DNA from: Symsagittifera roscoffensis
Taxonomy: Eukaryota; Xenacoelomorpha; Acoela; Convolutidae
Assembly (NCBI RefSeq): GCF_963678635.1
Contig: NC_087065.1
Coordinates: 20,637,302-20,701,301, forward strand
Length of the DNA stretch: 64,000 bases
Reading direction: 5' to 3'
The first letter of the stretch is position 1. The number at the start of each line of letters is the position of its first letter. Below are positions 1-11,990 of the stretch, in pieces. The notes beneath the pieces were generated by a model. It was given only the letters and a program-made list of their open reading frames with translations, did no database searches and had not been told where the DNA came from. A program made the translations under genes and the position numbers.

Positions 1-2100
1 GCTGGGACCTTTTTTCGCGCAAACTAGAATTTTTCGGGCATCTTGTACTATCGTCGGTCTGTTCATTTTGATGGCCTTAGTTGCAGTGTTCAGGCATTTT
101 TGAAAGTTCAGTTTTGTACCAAGTTGCTGTAACACCCATGCTGAAGATGAGAAGGACCGTGAGTCGGAATCCAAGCGGTACCTGTTTTAATGTAAACTGA
201 AAATATCGGGGCGATTTTAGATTATTGTCTGTTTGCTTATTTTTATCGGCTTAGTTCCCGCAGAAAGGATTTCGTTTTTTTTCTTCAAAAAATTTTGAAA
301 GTTACTTGTAAAGTTTCCAGCTGGCGTGTTTTTCCGGATATATGTTTTTTTTTAACAATTTTAAACCTTTTTCCTTTAATTTTAATCATAGTCGTTCATT
401 TCTGTGTTGTGAGTGTGTTGTTTTGTGTGCGACGGCCTTTTATCTTGAAATAGGGAGCTAGAAAAGCCTAGTCTTCTGAAAAAACTTCAGCACGTTCTCG
501 GTGGTCGTCTGCAGCAGTTTCAAGTCCGGTTGGTTGCCGAGGCAAGTCTTTCTCTCGGCCTCCCATCGTGGGCAGTAAAGGAGGAAATTGTGGTTCACTT
601 TGCAGTAGAGTTAGTTTGATAGGTCAATCTGTAATCAAATTCCTGTCAGCCTTAATCCAATTTCTTCCACAAAACCAAACTGGGGCTTAGTTTTGGAAAA
701 AATAACGAGCTTTGCCAGATAAATGTTTTCTATACGTTTTGAGATACTTAGGTTATCTATAGCAAAGTATAGGACCTTTTCAAAATGATGCTGTGTAAAA
801 TTCTGTTTTTTAAAGTTGATTTCCTCTCATCACTTGCGAGAGCAAGTGACTTGTAATTGGGACACCAGACTTTTTTCCCGTAAAAACTTTTTTAAAAGTT
901 CCGCAGCCCAATTTCTGCTGCTGCTCATACAAGCTGAATTTCAGTAAAATTCAAATCAACGATCCAGTAATTATTTTTCAAATATATTTATTTAAAAAAT
1001 GTTGATGGCATTCGGACTTTTGGTTTTCGTCCTGAATTCTGTCGACTAATTTTCGTTTTTTTTTCTAAATCAATTTATACTATCTGTTACGCTGTTCAAG
1101 CAGTTTCTCTTCCAAAGCTTAGATTTTTTTATTTTCGATTCAAATGGTTTTTACGAAAAAAGAAAATTTTTCAGTCATTTGTAATTAAATAACTCTGATT
1201 TTGAATAACCTAATTTATTCATTTTTTGCGGTTGAACAAGTTCAGTTTATCGGCTTAATCAAATTATGTTGCGTTGTGTCACGGGCAAAGCTTCTAAATT
1301 GCTTCTGCCGGTCGTCCCAGGTTTTTTCGCCTTATTGGCCACTCGGTCATTGATTCTCAGACAAAGGTTTGAAATTACAGATATAGTTTTTTGACTTCTT
1401 TCAAGTACTAATTTTATCAGCCTGAGTTTCAAAAAAAATTGCTTCCTTTTTTCTATTCAACATGCTGTAATGCAATGTTTTAATTGTCTCGCAAGTGTTG
1501 TAAAGCTCAGCTTCGATTCTGTAGTAAACAATTTTGAAAGGAAAACACCAGGTACTAAAGTGTTTTATTTAAATAACTTGGTATTTCTATCTACAGTTTA
1601 TTAATCGATAAACCGAAAAAACAATTTGAATCAACTATAGAGTAACGATTCTAAGCATTGATATACAGACCAATCAAGCAAGATTGATAATTGAGCACAT
1701 AAGATCTTTTAAGGCTTACAATTGGAATTATAATTTCATCGAAAGGCGATCGTAACTCATATGGCATTAGAATATTTAGGCATTTCACTAAATGTTACAA
1801 CAAAAGGGCAAATAAAACAAATCAAGAATGATTGATATGAAAATAAAACAGTTCATTGTTGATAGTATAACGATATTTCGTGATAAAGATTTATAAGAGT
1901 TAGAAATGAAACTTATGATTTTTATGAAGTATATACAAAAATAGAAATCAGAAGGCAGAATTTCGGAGAAGTTATTGCTCCACAAAGTAGCATTAGAAGT
2001 TACTGGTAGAAACATATATGTTATTTTTGTGCAGCTCTCAAAAAGTACTTCTGTAAGTTTAAAGAAGTCTCGTATGACGATTGTTAGAATTTCATTTCCA
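1..2100. other. AT-rich stretch without a recognised gene
   Basis: I see no coding frame that looks real here; open frames are short and of biased composition. The part next to 2100 is probably the 3' untranslated region of the minus-strand zinc-finger gene. The remainder has no repeat copy that I can match elsewhere in the window. Confidence 0.5.
1564..1602 (-). promoter_or_regulatory. Candidate poly(A) signals of the zinc-finger gene
   Basis: Two AATAAA hexamers on the minus strand (plus-strand TTTATT at 1564-1569 and 1597-1602) lie about 500-540 nt beyond the stop codon of the 967-aa frame. Nothing closer was noticed. The assignment is inference from position only, because AATAAA is common in DNA this AT-rich. 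Confidence 0.35.
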
Positions 2101-5004
2101 TCAAGCTGTTGCTGTTAGATGGCTTTCGTCGCAAGAGGTTGCCAGAAGGCTTGAATCTGAATTTGACACGTGGTGCGAATGTTTGTTGGCGACATGCCAC
2201 GATAGCAAATTGGTAGACGAGAAGGTCACATTACACAAAGTGCACTTGTAAGGCAAGTTTTCTCCATGGGCAAGTTTGATATGCTGATTTAAGCGGCAAT
2301 TGAGGGTGAATTTGGAAGAACAATACGGGCATTGGAACCTTCTCTCTTTGTGTACTTTGACGTGGAGGTTCAATTTGTACTTGGAAGCAGACGTGTAAGA
2401 ACAGTCGGGGCACTTGAACGGGTTACCGGCATTGACGTGGTACTGTAAATGTACTCTAATATGGCTGCTTTGTATGAACTGTTTGCTACAGTATCCACAC
2501 TTGAAAGGTCGCTCGGCGTTGTCCGTCTTTATAATGGCTTCTTCCTCAGATAAAACTTTGATTGGTTTTGCAATCAAAGCTCGAACTTCTGAGGCCGGTT
2601 CTTTGAGGTCAACTGGACTTAAAGACAGATTAAGAGGTTCTGAAGCTGCGGAAGAGACATTAGGCTTAGAAAGATCCCATCCGTTGATATCCTGGTTGTC
2701 GATAGTCGTGTCAGCATTTTGGTCCATTGTCAGATCTAAAGCTTCTTCGTCATCAGATTCCTGGCTTCCTTGGTTAATTGAAGTACGTGTCATATTGAGA
2801 GCTCCCGAGTCGTTGCGACTACTTTGATCTTGGCAGTCACTTTCGGCTTTGAAGAGCAGGTTGTCGAAAATGGAAGACATCTGGTTTTGAATCGCATCTA
2901 CAAAAGTCGGCTCCAGTGGTGACTGGATTTTATCGGCTGAAGGCGATACGAAAGACGAGCCGGGGGATGTAGAATGCTCGGAATTTGTTCTGGCAGAATA
3001 TTGAGCAGTTGAGAAAGCAGATCTGTAATCATTCAATTTGATTTTTGAATCCTCGTTCGGAATTTGGACTCCGAAATCCCATATATTAGATGAACTCGTG
3101 CTGATATCAGAAGGAGCTGCTTCTGGTTTTATAATCACAACGTCATCCGGGAGGTTCATGGTGGATCCAATTCCTTCCAGTCTCCCGAAATAGTCTTGTT
3201 CGTTCATTTCTAAATGTTCTTCTTCATCACTTTGTGCAATCTCTAAAGCAGATTCTTGTGTAGTTCGACTTTCTGTTCGCGAAGTTTGTTTTGAAAGTCC
3301 TGAATACGCGCTAATTGTCGACTGCTGGATCTGGTTCTTGGCAGGAATATGAAGAATTCTGGAAACTGTTTTATCTGGATGGGTTATTTTTGTAGTCATA
3401 GTTACAGTTTCACTTTTTTCACTCACGTTCACGCCTAAGTCGTTATCACCCGCTGAAGCTTTGCTGAAATCGCTTTTCGGTTTCTTTGAAATTTTGAATA
3501 CATCATCTTTCATAGATCTGCTAGTTCCTGGAATCAGTGAACCGTTGTTCAGTTTGGGACACTCTTTTACGTGGTAATTGAACTTTTCCTGGTCTCTATA
3601 TACAACATTACACCCTACACACATTACGTGTTCGTCTTCTTCGATCGCAATGTTTCCTCCTTTTATGGCAGTTTTGGTGTGGGTCGCAGCATGGTTCCTC
3701 AACTGGTATGGCAGCATGAATCTCTTCTTGCACAGATCACATGCGTATGGTCTTTCTCTGTGAACTTTCATGTGTCGAGTTAACTTGTAGTAGTTTGGCG
3801 ACTGGTAGTCGCATAGTTCGCACTTGTAAGGGTTGTTAGCATTGCTGTGGTACTGTATATGTACCCTAAGTTGACTATTCTGAGCAAACCGCATCCCACA
3901 ACTCTCGCATACGAATGGTTTTTCCCCGCTGTGTGCCCTTTGGTGCACTTCTAGAGAGCTGTGTGAATTGGTTTTGTAGTCGCATATCTTGCAGTGATAT
4001 GGTGTTATTCCTTCATGCTTCATCATGTGTTTCTTCACACTTTGCTTGTACTTAAACTTCTGTTTACAGATCGGACATTCGTGTTCTTTTTCGTTGTTTT
4101 TGTGAGTCGCAACATGCTGGTTGAAAACATACAGTTTGGAAGTAACAAAACTGCAGTCGCCGCATTGAAACTTGGCAACTTCTTTGCCCCCTTTCCGCAG
4201 CAGTTTCTCGGAACCTGACGCAGATTCTGACTCGTCGCTCTGACTTTCGGTCGGTGAATCGATCATTTGGTCCATAAATGATGCGGAAGGCGTGCAACTC
4301 TCGCTTACCATTGAGCAACTTTCAGAATCGTGAGAAGCACCCGTTAAGAAGGGTTCTGTCAATCTCGCTTTGGAACCGACTTTGATTCCTTTGGTTCCAG
4401 AGCGGATCCCGACCGCGATTGCATTACTGCTAGAAATCTTCGATGGAGGCTTGGGGGCGATAGGGATTTTCACATCATCTGAATTAGTCCCTTTTCTGGA
4501 ATTTTCATTTGAACTGGATCCCGAACAACTCGTTTGTTGGTTGTTCGTCAACTGATTTTGAAGAAGACTCATGAATAATGGATTCATTATGAGCCCTGAA
4601 GCCCCTTCTAGTGAAGAGGATATAGAGCTTTGAAGCTTCTGGGCAATTAACATTTGTTGGAACAACGCCAGAGTTTCTGGGTTTGCAAGAACATTTGCTA
4701 GCAGCTGGTTATTTTGGGTAGTGTCTGCTGGATTTGTCATTGATGGTTCCTTTTTTATGGTTTGCTGACTTGAAATCAAATTGTCTAGGTTGCTCACTAA
4801 AGTCTCCAGAGGATTTTTTGAAGACGCAAACGAATTCTGGGGTATTTCTTCTTCCATCATGACGGGTGAAGATTCTTCTTCGTGTGCTTCTTTTTTGATC
4901 GTCATGAGAGAACTATTTTGGTTGGTTTCTGCGTTTGAGCTCAGTGATTGGATCAAAAGTTGTAAACTGTTGCTCAACTGTGATTGGTCAGTTGATTCCG
5001 ACAT
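2101..5004 (-). CDS. Bipartite C2H2 zinc-finger transcription factor, probable CtBP-dependent repressor (967 aa)
   Basis: One uninterrupted frame. An N-terminal cluster has C2H2 fingers at about residues 281-301, 310-330, 338-358, 366-386, 395-415 and 422-442, plus a C2HC-type finger at 462-481. A C-terminal cluster has fingers at 836-856, 865-885, 892-913 and 921-942. Between them lies a long Ser/Thr-rich linker. PLNLS at 790-794 fits the CtBP-binding PxDLS consensus, and IKKE (36-39 and 83-86) and IKPE (625-628) fit the SUMO consensus psi-K-x-E; both are typical of nuclear repressors. The start is the first ATG of the frame, with A at -3 (ACAATGT). Clusters at both ends with a CtBP motif between recall ZEB-type regulators, but I see no homeodomain and the fingers are not obviously ZEB, so no symbol is given. 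Single-exon coding of this length could also be one large exon behind a 5'UTR intron. DNA target unknown. Confidence 0.9.
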   Translation of the reverse strand: MSESTDQSQLSNSLQLLIQSLSSNAETNQNSSLMTIKKEAHEEESSPVMMEEEIPQNSFASSKNPLETLVSNLDNLISSQQTIKKEPSMTNPADTTQNNQLLANVLANPETLALFQQMLIAQKLQSSISSSLEGASGLIMNPLFMSLLQNQLTNNQQTSCSGSSSNENSRKGTNSDDVKIPIAPKPPSKISSSNAIAVGIRSGTKGIKVGSKARLTEPFLTGASHDSESCSMVSESCTPSASFMDQMIDSPTESQSDESESASGSEKLLRKGGKEVAKFQCGDCSFVTSKLYVFNQHVATHKNNEKEHECPICKQKFKYKQSVKKHMMKHEGITPYHCKICDYKTNSHSSLEVHQRAHSGEKPFVCESCGMRFAQNSQLRVHIQYHSNANNPYKCELCDYQSPNYYKLTRHMKVHRERPYACDLCKKRFMLPYQLRNHAATHTKTAIKGGNIAIEEDEHVMCVGCNVVYRDQEKFNYHVKECPKLNNGSLIPGTSRSMKDDVFKISKKPKSDFSKASAGDNDLGVNVSEKSETVTMTTKITHPDKTVSRILHIPAKNQIQQSTISAYSGLSKQTSRTESRTTQESALEIAQSDEEEHLEMNEQDYFGRLEGIGSTMNLPDDVVIIKPEAAPSDISTSSSNIWDFGVQIPNEDSKIKLNDYRSAFSTAQYSARTNSEHSTSPGSSFVSPSADKIQSPLEPTFVDAIQNQMSSIFDNLLFKAESDCQDQSSRNDSGALNMTRTSINQGSQESDDEEALDLTMDQNADTTIDNQDINGWDLSKPNVSSAASEPLNLSLSPVDLKEPASEVRALIAKPIKVLSEEEAIIKTDNAERPFKCGYCSKQFIQSSHIRVHLQYHVNAGNPFKCPDCSYTSASKYKLNLHVKVHKERRFQCPYCSSKFTLNCRLNQHIKLAHGENLPYKCTLCNVTFSSTNLLSWHVANKHSHHVSNSDSSLLATSCDESHLTATA

Positions 5005-6101
5005 TGTTAACAGCCTTCAAAGTGTTTTCGAGGCTCTATTTTGCAGTATTTGGTATTCTGAGCACCTATTGGTCCTGTTATCTGAGACTGGAGTATTTGT
5101 TTTGGTCTCTGAGTTCGTACCGATGTTTCTCAAAACTAAATAAACAATCTGATTTGAGTTTGATGTAAATAAATAGTAGCCGGATATTTGCAATGATAAG
5201 ACAGGTTTTCACAAGAATCCAAAAAACGGTAAATTTCCAATTTAGTTCAATTTATTTTCAATTTCAAATTCCAAGAGTGCTGAAAATTGTTGTTAATTTT
5301 GGAAAAATTGCCACAAATGAATTGTTTTCGCTGTGCGTGATTAGTAACAATGGCTTTTATTGAAATAGCAGATAAGCAATAATTGAGTCAAGACGGCTGC
5401 GCTATGAAGGAACACAGAGCAAAAAAAAAACAAAAGTACTAAGAGCGGGAGGCAGGGGAAGGGGAGCAAACGTGAGCATAGCAGCCAATAGCTCGCCGAT
5501 TAGTGGCCTGTTTTTTCTGGAGAAATAGATTAAAAGTGAAAGCCAAAAACTAGCGGAGGGAGAATTGAAAACCGGCTGCCGGAGCGCTATTGAAAAATAT
5601 GCGGCTTAGGAAGAATTGAAAAGCAGATGCGAACGCTACCTGAACCGGTGTTGCTAATACTTAATAGCCGATTTCTCCAATACACCGGTTGTAAATTTTA
5701 AATCCTACTTTGTTCTACAAAAGACTCTGTTTGCCATGCGAGCCAAGTGACTCCTCTGCTCAAGAGCAGTGCAAACGTCCTGGCTTCCCCATCCCCCCAA
5801 TAAAATACATCATTTTTTAATGAAGTCCATTTCACTACCGAACGCTAATTTTCATTTTTTTATGTCAAATTGCAGGCTGCATTTGGTACAACATCTATCC
5901 TACTACTTTTCTCCGTTTGCAGCCTACTAAATTAAAAAGTATTTCCTGTTTCGACTATCTTTTTCTATTTTTTTGTGACTAAATTTTTGTTAATTCTGTG
6001 AAAGTTTTTCATGCTGCTAAAATATTTCGGGTCAAGTGTCAAAAATTATTTTTTTAGCGCGCTAAGTTTCTTAATCGCCTTGGACATTCCTTTGCCTCGG
6101 A
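5005..6101. other. Upstream region of the zinc-finger gene
   Basis: No coding frame recognised. Around 5400-5640 the sequence is less AT-rich, with purine-rich G blocks and a CCAAT pentamer near 5485, which could be promoter sequence for the minus-strand zinc-finger gene. That role is inference from position and composition; no TATA box or initiator was identified. Confidence 0.3.
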
Positions 6102-6450
6102 CAGGGTCTGATTCAGGGTTTTCTCTAGGGGGGGGGGGGGGTGGTTTTAGGTCGACCTAACTGATTTTTCGAGCTCCCAAAGCACTAAAAAGACCCTGTT
6201 TTGGCCAAATTTTCTGCGCCACAGGCAAAATGTTGCAAAAACAGGCCAAAAAAGCGTTTTTTTAGGCACTTTTTGGAAACTTTTGACAAAATGTCTTCTC
6301 AAAATTAGTAAATATTATGCCAAAGGCGCCTTTGGAAAAATTTAGGGTCTGTCAGCCTAAAATGGATATCTCAAAACAGTACAAAGGGGGGTCAAATCCC
6401 TGAAAGAAGGCTTCCGTCCGCCCAAAAAAAAATATGGCATGGCTGCACTG
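6102..6450 (+). mobile_element. Degenerate copy of a short DNA-transposon (MITE) family
   Basis: It starts CAGGGTCTGATTCAGGG followed by a 14-G run (6128-6141). It then follows the same order of short blocks as the better copy at 57387-57826 (GCTCCCAAAGCACT, TGCGCCACAGGCAAAA, ACAGGCCAAAAA, AAGGCGCCTTTGGAAAAATTT). The right terminal repeat is eroded and no target duplication is recognisable. Confidence 0.6.
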
Positions 6451-8656
6451 AAAATTCAATCAAAGGGGTAAAAAACTTTCTGGGTGTAAAGAAGGCTACG
6501 CAAAAAACTTCTGCCTGTTGCAACCTTTCTTTTGATAGATTTTGGCACCAATTTTCTAATTATCAGTAAGCGCCGAACATAATGAGAGGCAGTTGCGCGA
6601 CATCACAAAATTACTCACTTCTTTTCTTCTGTCCTGCTTTTGCAATTTTATCCGATTTTCAACACGTCACTTCACATCATGAATTATGCGTGTTTATCGC
6701 CGGCTTCGAGCTCGATTGTTTGTACAATTTAGCACTATTATTGCTAAGAAACACCTGTAATTTAAGCTATATTGCTGTAATTGTGAGTGGCATTAGTAGC
6801 TAAATTCGAAATTGAAATCTGAAGAAAAAACAAAAGCGCAAACGCTCTGAGGTAGGAAATAAAAAAAGAGACGGGAAAAGATTTGGATAATGATATTTGG
6901 AGCGAAAAATAGTATTTAAAAATGTCTTCAATTGGAAATAATGCTACTAAGCTATAAAACATCTGCCACTTGAAAACACGTTTGGAATTGTATCCAATTT
7001 TCACATCTGATTAGCAGCGCACGAAAAAAAAACAAACAACAAAACGTAGCACGCTCCAGATGAGAAAAACAGGCCGAAAACCGGTGAAGTGAAACACGCG
7101 TGTGGTGTTCCCGCATATTGGCACGCCAGCAATCGTCATGTACTTTCAGTCCAGAAGCTTTGCAATTGGCGCCAAATGACAAAAAAATCCGAAAAAACGC
7201 TAATTTGCATTGACGCGTGGTTGCTTTTTTCAGTTTTTCAATGACTAAAATGAAGCAAAAAATCTTTTAAAGTCATTCACTTTAACAGATGAATTTAAAA
7301 CTTTTAAATATGTTGTTTTTGAAAGTGAAGTAAATGTTAACTTACTTAGGCTAATAGGAAACGAAAGAAAAGTGTTTTTGATGCTGATAAAACTGATAAA
7401 ACTTCGATATGCGCGGTGAATGAAATCACGAACTAAAATATCTATCGCAATAGCAGGAGTGTGATTTGGATTGAAGTTTGTTCGGATTAAGATTTGAAAG
7501 AGAATTGCGAAGTTCGAAATATGAAGAGAAAATCGGAGCTTGCGAGAGATGTTGTTCAAATATGCAGTGCTAACACGGCAGAGATAGGCAAACTAAAGCA
7601 AACAGCTTCGCAGACCAACCTCGCCTAAGTAGATTCACGCGCTTTACCTTTTAGCTTACCTTCTAACAGAGCGCAGGTGATGCAATAAACCAACTCCGAA
7701 GCAATACAGCTAACTAATTGCGAACGTAATGCTAATAGTGTCAAACAAGCTAACCAAATAATAATATCTAGTAGAAAATTCTCAACTTGTCGAAAGCGAA
7801 GCACTATTTGTTGCCCCAAAGCCGTTAGTGGCGTTAAAAATTTGCTTATGCGCTGGGTGATACTAGGAGTAGACGTTGTTGCTCCGAGGTCTTAAACTTC
7901 CACTTTCCAGAGGGTGCAATCTTTGCTACTAATTTTGGCACACATTGCTTGAAGATTGAGACTCAAGATTCTCTTGGAATCTTCAAAAAAAAAGTTGTTG
8001 CTGCAGAAAATTGTTTCTAATTTGGTAGTTGTCCCATTGATTTGTCAAATTAGTTTTCCTTTGATTTGTCAAAAAAAAATTGTCAAGTGGGCATTTTGAA
8101 CACCTCCTTAGAAACAAAATAAACAAATTGGATTGGCTATGTCGATAAGCTGTAAGATAGGGCCGACGAAATTTGAAAGCTGCTTTGAAATCATTTCTAT
8201 TTACATCAACTGTGAACTGAAAACGATAACGAAGTCCTGGTTATGTTTGAACTTCGGATGGTTAACTGCGTTTGTTAACTATCGTCAGCACCCAAATCAG
8301 TCGCAATTCATCACTATATAACTCATTACTGATTGTGGCCATATCTAACTTGGTTAAGTAACTCGATTTAGATTTTAGTCACACCATATTTTCGCCGTTA
8401 AGCTCTTAATACCAAACAAGCTTATCAGAAGGGCAACAAGAAGTTAACCCCTCTTTGCAATTAAAATCAATTTGTAGTGTTTTGATGCTAATCAGCAAAA
8501 TTTGAAAAGATAACTTCAATTCTTGGATGACCTCACCCCATGAGTTGGTTTTCTTAAAAAGGGAACAAAGTGTTATATCTTGTCAATAATAAAAGATGAG
8601 TAAGTTGAATTGTTTTTCATTTTTCATTCAAAAACGGTTTCATCTCGAGTGGCGAA
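6451..8656. other. Intergenic, nothing recognised
   Basis: AT-rich DNA with short open frames on both strands that lack any motif, domain or convincing composition. I see no RNA gene or element boundary here. Confidence 0.45.
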
Positions 8657-8925
8657 CTCTCCAGTTCATCTCGACTGAGTTGCCTCCCAAAAGAGCCCGA
8701 GTATGATTGCAAATTTTGATAGCAAGAAACTCACAGAGCAATTAAATGTTTTGTTAGAGCTATCTCTAAAAAAATAATGCATCAAAACTCTTTTTAGAGA
8801 TAGCTTTAAGAAAACTTTTAATTGCTATGTGCGTTTCTTGGGCGCTTTTTTGGTAATAACTCATCAAAATTCTCAATCATACTCAGGTTTTTTGGGAGGC
8901 AACTCAGTCGAGATGAATTGGAGGG
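8657..8925. repeat. 269-bp imperfect palindrome (foldback element)
   Basis: The outer arm TTCATCTCGACTGAGTTGCC (8665 onward) is answered near 8897-8917 by its reverse complement. Inner blocks also pair in order: GAGTATGATTG with CAATCATACTC, AAGAAAC with GTTTCTT, GCAATTAAA with TTTAATTGC, and GAGCTATCTCTAAAAA with TTTTTAGAGATAGCTTT. The arms are about 120 bp with a short AT-rich centre. Nothing coding. It may be a foldback/MITE element or a long RNA hairpin. Confidence 0.8.
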
Positions 8926-10552
8926 TCCTCAAATAAAATAAGTTATATTTATTGTCGTACTTTTAATTTTTCTGAAATCATTGAAATTCAAAACACTCTT
9001 TTTTGCGGCATAAAAATAATGATTCGTCATTTATGGTTAAAAAAGGAAAATTATCCATGTGTTAAGCAAGCTGCACTTTATATTTGAGCTCGAATATGTA
9101 TGCTGGAGAATGATGACAAGTTTGAAATTGCTTCTGGGTGTTCAGTTTTTTTTTCCTTTCAGGCTTTTGATGTAAAACTAGCCGGTTGCTTTGCCAGGGT
9201 TTCTAAATTTAACATAAATCTGAAATCTAATTAAATCGGTGATAATCAAAAAAAATTAAAACTAAAAGTTTCACGCCTTCAGTTTTTCAGATTAGTTTTT
9301 ATATATTAATTCTTATTCCGACCACTTCAGATTAGTTTTTTCCGACCACTTCACTTCTTGGCGTAGCTTGTTTTTTTTGCCTCATTTTAACCTCAGAAAA
9401 AAAAGGTTTCAGGGGTTCAATTGTGGTATCAATTAAAAACTTGTCAGCCGTGAATCAGATTCCAAAAAAAAATCACAACTTTCGTAATCAATTTAGAGAA
9501 AAAATTCTAAACGTTTCCGTTTTTCAATCTAAATTACACAAAATTTACGAATGACCCGATGAAAGGTTGAATTCTCAATTTTACTACTCTGAAATACTCG
9601 TTTTCTCATGTTATTATTGCCTATCAATTGCAGATTTTTCGAATAATTCAATCGCTTTTTTACTGGAAAAAGAAGAAAGTTATACGACCTATAGCTAAAA
9701 AGTCCAGTCTAGATGTGCACTAGTCTTGATAATCACTTAAATAAGCTAAACCGTTCTCTAATCTCAGTTCGCCAATCTGCAGCTAGCTTCAGAATTGGTT
9801 ACGCTGCGGAACTTGGACTGTCAAGGTCAACATAAATGAGGTTGCTCCAACCTGTACGTTAGGACACATGTCGTAATGACCCCCGTACGAGCAGTTTTTT
9901 CCGTGGTCAACTTCGGGCGGAAGAAAAAACAAGCTGCGCCATCAAGTGAAATGGTCGGAATAAGTGTTGTGCAAGTTGCACAGAAAATTCCCAACACGAC
10001 TGCTCGCGTGGTTTGAAAGTTCAAACTCCGACAAAAGCAAAAATGTCAAACTGTTTTTTTTTACACAGAAGTTTTATATTATCGCTCGAATCACGAGTAA
10101 AAAGGTTTTAAAATGATATAGCACTCAAAGTTTTTCGATAATGGTTTGCGTGAAAAAAAAATTTAAATGAAAGCATACCCAGAGACAAAAGTGCTCCCCG
10201 CATTTAGTAGCAATTTTCCAAAAAAAAATATTTGATAATTTAAGTTTTTTCTTACATTTTTCATTTTTTGTACATCAATCGTTGTGCTTGGAGTATATGT
10301 TCTGCTTCCAAATATCCATGTTCAAATTTGTAATTAAATAGAGTAAGTAAAATGTTTTCTACTGAACTGTTGTGCTTGTTTGAACTTAATTGAAACTTAG
10401 GGGCGCAAGTGGATTTAAAAAATTTCAACATAAACAAAAAACCAAATTGAAATTCTCGTTCAAAAGTTTATCTTCAACTCTCTCAACATGAAATACTCTT
10501 GTTTAAAGTTTTGATGCAAAAACTGTATTCGCTCACTGCTTCTTGTTTCTGA
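8926..10552. other. Intergenic; one short match to the dispersed repeat
   Basis: No gene recognised. Around 9955-9995 the minus strand carries a block resembling the end of the dispersed family seen at 10553-11250 (TTCTGTGCAACTTGCACA), so a fragment of that repeat is probably present in reverse orientation. Confidence 0.4.
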
Positions 10553-11250
10553 TTAATCCGACCATTGAAAATAGGGAAGAATTGTTGCGACATTGATGTT
10601 GCTCTGACCATTCAAATTGTTCCGACCATTGAAAATTGGGAAAAACGACAAAATTTTTTCAAAATTTGTTGTATTTTTCAAGACTATAGTCGGAACATTT
10701 CTTTTTTCTCTCTATTTCTTTTTTTTGCTATATCATGCATCCCAAACAATCATTGGACTGGATTGAGTGATATATCATATTAAAGCACTTACAGTCGTGA
10801 TTCAAATTACATTAAAAATTTTCTAAATTTTTTCTCAGTGTCGAGAAAAACGGGTTTGAAGTTTTTTATTTTTTGTCTTATTTTGAGCGAGAATAAAGCG
10901 AGCGAGTAATTTTATTTTAATTGCTTAGAAATTTGCAAAAATCTAATTTACAATGTAAAAATTTAGTTTTTTTTAGTAATGTTAGTTTATTGTGAGCGTT
11001 TTAGCGTCTTGGAATCAAAATTTTCAAAAACTCAAAAAACTTTGGTTTCGTTTTTCTTGTAATTTTACTTCACAAAATGTAATCAAATTTGCTTACTTTA
11101 CTATGATTGTCGAATATAACTAATCCCAGTTTTTATTCAGCTCCTTTTACTACACCACGCCGAAAAAAAACGACAATAATTTGAATTTTTTTGTATTGTT
11201 CAAGACTATGGGCGTCATATTCTTTGCTACTTGCACAGTAACCCGCGATC
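10553..11250 (+). repeat. Dispersed repeat family, copy 1
   Basis: It opens with CCGACCATTGAAAAT (10558 and again about 10620). In the middle it has GAGTGATATATCATATTAAAG (10764), then a TTACTATGATTGTCGAAT block (about 11098) and an ACCACGC...AAAAAACGACAATAATTT block, and it ends with CTACTTGCACAGTAACC (11227). The same blocks in the same order recur at 14030-14720, 47400-47920 and 52080-52650, and its 3' part at 61540-61740. Non-coding; probably a non-autonomous transposon or an old element body. Confidence 0.65.
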
Positions 11251-11429
11251 TTTTTTTTAGTTGTTTGTATTTCAAAGAGACATGTGACGATGTTGTGATG
11301 TTTAAAACGTTAACTCGGACCACCAAAAACAAAAAGGTACGATTTTGTTGTGGGGATAATTCGCCGCGCATAAACAATTCGTATTAGCTTTCCAGCAAGG
11401 GGAATATCTAAAAGTGCGCTTAAATTAAC

Positions 11430-11990
11430 CAAAAGCATAGTCAAATTGGCAATTTTCAAACCCCCCTTAACTTTGCAGAAATGATCTGTGGTAAATTATC
11501 TTTTCTCATTTGATTTAGGTAGTTGATATCCTCAATGGAGTATAAAAGTTTTTGCTGAAAACTATCTTTTTGATTGCCGAAAGTTGACTGAATAAAAAAA
11601 CCACCCCAAGCATAGTTTTTCCGTTTTCTTCGAAAGTCAGAAAAATTTTTTTTTACTACTGCAAGGATTCAAAAATTTATGCTGTGAAAGAAAAATTATA
11701 ATGACTCGGTATAAAAATTGTGAAAAAATGATTGAAATCAATTTGAAAATTCGGGATGTTCGAGATAACTCACAGCACTGTTTTAAGTTCTGACTTAATC
11801 TAGTTTTATTCCTACCATCAGTGAGACAAGACTGCTCAAGCAATTTTGAAAAACTATGAAATTTATCAAGTTCAAGGAATTAAATTTGAGTCCTATATGG
11901 AATTGATAAGACCAATTAGCTTGCCTCAAATTAATTTGGAAAGCTTTTGTAATTCGGGATAATTCACCGCGCGTTAAAAATTCGAATTGC
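11430..11990 (+). repeat. Fragment related to the right-end repeat units
   Basis: It contains CAAATTGGCAATTTTCAAACCCCCC, AAAAAAACCACCCCAAGCATAG, TTTTCTTCGAAAGTC and, further on, GCTTGCCTCAAATTAATTTGGAA with CGCGCGTTAAAA. The same succession is found in the units at 59920-60190 and 62440-64000. No coding content recognised. Confidence 0.55.
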
